From Thermococcus zilligii AN1 (GTDB taxonomy: Archaea; Methanobacteriota_B; Thermococci; Thermococcales; Thermococcaceae): 64,000 nt of DNA. Location: the NCBI RefSeq assembly GCF_000258515.1, contig NZ_AJLF01000002.1:62001-126000 (forward strand). The letters are read 5' to 3'. Below are positions 62,234-64,000 of this stretch, piece by piece. Below the pieces are notes generated by a model. It made no database searches. It had not been told where the DNA came from and saw nothing but the letters and a program-made list of their open reading frames with translations. The position numbers and the translations under genes are program-made. Position 1 is the stretch's first letter. The number at the start of each line of letters is the position of its first letter.

Positions 62234-63520
62234 ATGACAGTTAGCGGGCAGGAGCTTTTTGCACTCGTGGTCTTCATAGGGGCCTACGCGGCGATAATAT
62301 CGGAAAAGATACACAGAACGGTAGCCGCCATGGTGGGGGCCTCCCTGATCCTGATCGCCAAAACGGTTCCATGGGAAAAACTTCCCGAGTACCTCGACCT
62401 CGACACCATACTCCTCCTGGCGGGGATGATGGTGATCGTGAACATATCCAGGGAAAGCGGTCTCTTTGAGTATATAGCAATAAAGACGGCAAAGCTCTCA
62501 AGGGGTAGCCCCATGAAAGTTCTCCTGCTTTTCGCGGTCGTTACAGCGGGTGTAAGCGCTTTTCTCGACAACGTCACCACCGTCCTCCTCCTGACTCCCA
62601 TGCTTCTCTACATAGCCAGGCAGATGGAGATAAACCCGGTGCCGTTTTTATTAGCCGAGATCTTCGCATCAAACATCGGCGGAACGGCCACACTCATAGG
62701 AGACCCCCCGAACATTATGATAGCCTCCGCAGCTGGACTGAGCTTCAACGACTTCCTGGTCAACATGGCCCCGATAGCTCTCCTCGACCTCTTCATCACC
62801 GTGGGGATTGTCTACCTGGCCTACAGAAGTGCCATGAAAGCCCATAAGGAGCGTGAGGAGAGGATAAAACTGACCATAATGAGCCTCAACGAAGAAGAGG
62901 CAGTAAGGGACAGAAGCCTGTTCAGGAAGTCCCTGACAATAATAGGGCTGGTAATCCTGGGGTTCTTTTTCCACGACAAACTTGGAGTCGAGCCGGCTGT
63001 GATAGCTCTCACAGGCGCCTCAGTACTGCTCCTCTGGAGCAGGGCATCACCCGAGGAAGCACTGGAGAAGGTCGAATGGGCAACGCTGTTCTTCTTTGGA
63101 GGGCTGTTCATCATAGTCGGCGCACTGGTGGAGACCGGGACAATAGCCCAGATGGCCAGCTGGATGATGGGACACATACACAGCGAAGGCGAAGCCATAG
63201 CCATAATAACCTGGTTCTCGGCCCTATCAAGCGCCGTTGTGGACAACATACCCCTTACCGCCACGCTAATACCGATAATAAAAGCGATGGGCGGAACTCT
63301 CAACGTCTACCCGCTCTGGTGGGCCCTCTCTCTGGGGGCTTGCCTGGGAGGAAACGGCACAGCGATAGGGGCAAGTGCCAACGTTGTCGTCATAGGAATG
63401 GCCCACAGGGAGGGAATAAGAATAACCTTCGGGGATTTCCTCAAGATCGGGATGACAATAATGACAATCACCGTCGCCGCGGGGATGGGAATAATATGGG
63501 TGAGGTACGTTGGACTGTGA
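62234..63520 (+). CDS. ArsB/NhaD/SLC13-type anion or cation:proton permease
   Basis: A 428-residue ion-transporter-superfamily protein with about eleven membrane helices. Family marks are SAFLDNVTTVLLLTPM, GGTATLIGDPPNIMIASAAG (twice-repeated NP loop) and, in the second half, VVDNIPLTATLIPI and GGNGTAIGASANVVV. These belong to the arsenite/citrate/Na-H antiport group; the substrate cannot be fixed. The start ATG at 62234 follows GAGGTGAGAGT. It lies between two UspA-like genes with nine-base gaps, so regulation of transport by stress proteins is a possible theme. Confidence 0.85.
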   Translation: MTVSGQELFALVVFIGAYAAIISEKIHRTVAAMVGASLILIAKTVPWEKLPEYLDLDTILLLAGMMVIVNISRESGLFEYIAIKTAKLSRGSPMKVLLLFAVVTAGVSAFLDNVTTVLLLTPMLLYIARQMEINPVPFLLAEIFASNIGGTATLIGDPPNIMIASAAGLSFNDFLVNMAPIALLDLFITVGIVYLAYRSAMKAHKEREERIKLTIMSLNEEEAVRDRSLFRKSLTIIGLVILGFFFHDKLGVEPAVIALTGASVLLLWSRASPEEALEKVEWATLFFFGGLFIIVGALVETGTIAQMASWMMGHIHSEGEAIAIITWFSALSSAVVDNIPLTATLIPIIKAMGGTLNVYPLWWALSLGACLGGNGTAIGASANVVVIGMAHREGIRITFGDFLKIGMTIMTITVAAGMGIIWVRYVGL

Positions 63521-63529
63521 GGTGGTAGC

Positions 63530-63979
63530 ATGAGAATACTGGTTCTGGTAGACGGCTCGAAGTGGAGCCAGAAAGCCGCCCTCCAGGCTTTCTCAATAGC
63601 GAAGAGGAAGAAGGCAAAGGTAATCCTCTACTCTGTCCTCGACAGAAGGGAAGCAAGAGCCATAGCGGTTCAGCTCAGCATGAGAAGGGGCAACATAGAG
63701 GAGCTTCAAAAGTTTGAGGAGACGGTGTGGGAGGAAATGAAGAAGAGCATCCACGAGATAACCACTGCATTGCTCGGCGTGGCGAGGGGAGAGGGCGTAA
63801 ACTGCTCCATAAAGGTAAGGGAAGGAAACGCAAAGGAAGAGGTACTGAGAGAGGCCAACAGTGGAGAATACACCCTAGTGGTCATGGGAGCCTTTGGAAA
63901 GAGCGGAAAGACGAGGATAGGCTCCCTGCTGGAAGAGGTCATAGGGAAGATAAATCCCCCGGTTATAGTAGTTCGTTAA
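63530..63979 (+). CDS. Universal stress protein-like, second copy
   Basis: A 149-residue compact UspA-like protein. It starts [20 protein letters not shown], a typical UspA opening with an aspartate after strand 1, and ends VVMGAFGKSGKTRIGSLLEEV, close to the canonical nucleotide-binding pattern (G-x2-G-x7-GS). Strands KVILYSVLD and SIKVREGNA are present. It begins nine bases after the permease stop, with GAGGTGGTAGC before the ATG. It is probably the last gene of the USP-permease-USP unit, unless the operon runs beyond the window. Confidence 0.87.
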   Translation: MRILVLVDGSKWSQKAALQAFSIAKRKKAKVILYSVLDRREARAIAVQLSMRRGNIEELQKFEETVWEEMKKSIHEITTALLGVARGEGVNCSIKVREGNAKEEVLREANSGEYTLVVMGAFGKSGKTRIGSLLEEVIGKINPPVIVVR

Positions 63980-64000
63980 ACTACCTTTCCGTGGGTAACG

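Overview
The window is chromosomal DNA from a hyperthermophilic euryarchaeon of the order Thermococcales, most likely Thermococcus. The basis is the gene set: archaeal exosome, PsmA/PsmB proteasome, class I LysRS, RFC small subunit with an intein, HerA-Mre11-Rad50-NurA, RadB, FAU-1 and PyrBI. Promoters carry archaeal BRE/TATA signals, ribosome-binding sites are GGTG/GGAGG-like, and a 16S-tRNA-Ala-23S operon lacks a linked 5S gene. No CRISPR array, insertion sequence or replication origin was recognised. Sequence similarity searches were not possible, so product names rest on recognised motifs and family memory.

Layout. 1-3.5 kb (minus): psmA, SBDS, rrp4, rrp41 and rrp42, the archaeal proteasome-exosome superoperon, preceded by a two-helix membrane protein. 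3.8-10.2 kb: MFS permease, a lone IorB-type subunit, methyltransferase, lysS, an unrecognised protein, a dolichol-kinase-like membrane protein and DUF366. 10.4-15.5 kb (minus): rRNA operon with two textbook bulge-helix-bulge processing stems. 15.6-20 kb (minus): PRPP synthase, DUF1614, ASCH protein, psmB, and an FecCD/ATPase pair without a binding protein. 20-27.5 kb (minus): the herA-X-mre11-rad50-nurA DNA end-resection operon with an extra unrecognised gene X. 27.7-28.7 kb: rimI-endA.

28.9-30.6 kb (minus) is an AT-rich island with one secreted protein and two small multi-pass membrane proteins, none recognised. It is the best candidate for an undescribed system, possibly an archaeocin-like toxin with its accessory proteins. 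30.9-36.6 kb: 2-amino-3-ketobutyrate CoA ligase-type enzyme, intein-bearing rfcS and rfcL. 36.8-41.9 kb: Trm5-like methyltransferase, DUF835 membrane protein, MoaA, a coiled-coil/winged-helix protein and FAU-1. 42.2-47.4 kb: RadB, a metallo-beta-lactamase-fold protein, a membrane-anchored HExxH protease, threonine synthase, a LigB-like protein and VapBC. 47.5-51.9 kb: YbaK, a cyclic-2,3-diphosphoglycerate-synthetase-like protein, half-size EamA, DUF2283, a YjbQ gene broken by an in-frame amber codon, and a ThiR-type regulator. 52-56.6 kb: pyrBI, a KH-like protein, a P-loop kinase, a TudS/DUF523-like protein and a second DUF835 protein. 56.6-64 kb: GlmM-type mutase, BtpA, PH/SHOCT protein, secreted Lon-type (S16) protease, and a USP-permease-USP cluster.

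Functionally, the window concentrates information processing and quality control: RNA decay, proteolysis, rRNA/tRNA maturation, clamp loading and double-strand break repair. EndA, encoded here, is the enzyme family expected to cut the bulge-helix-bulge motifs of the rRNA operon in the same window. Several starts were moved inward from the longest open frame because a TATA box or ribosome-binding site lies inside the longer version.
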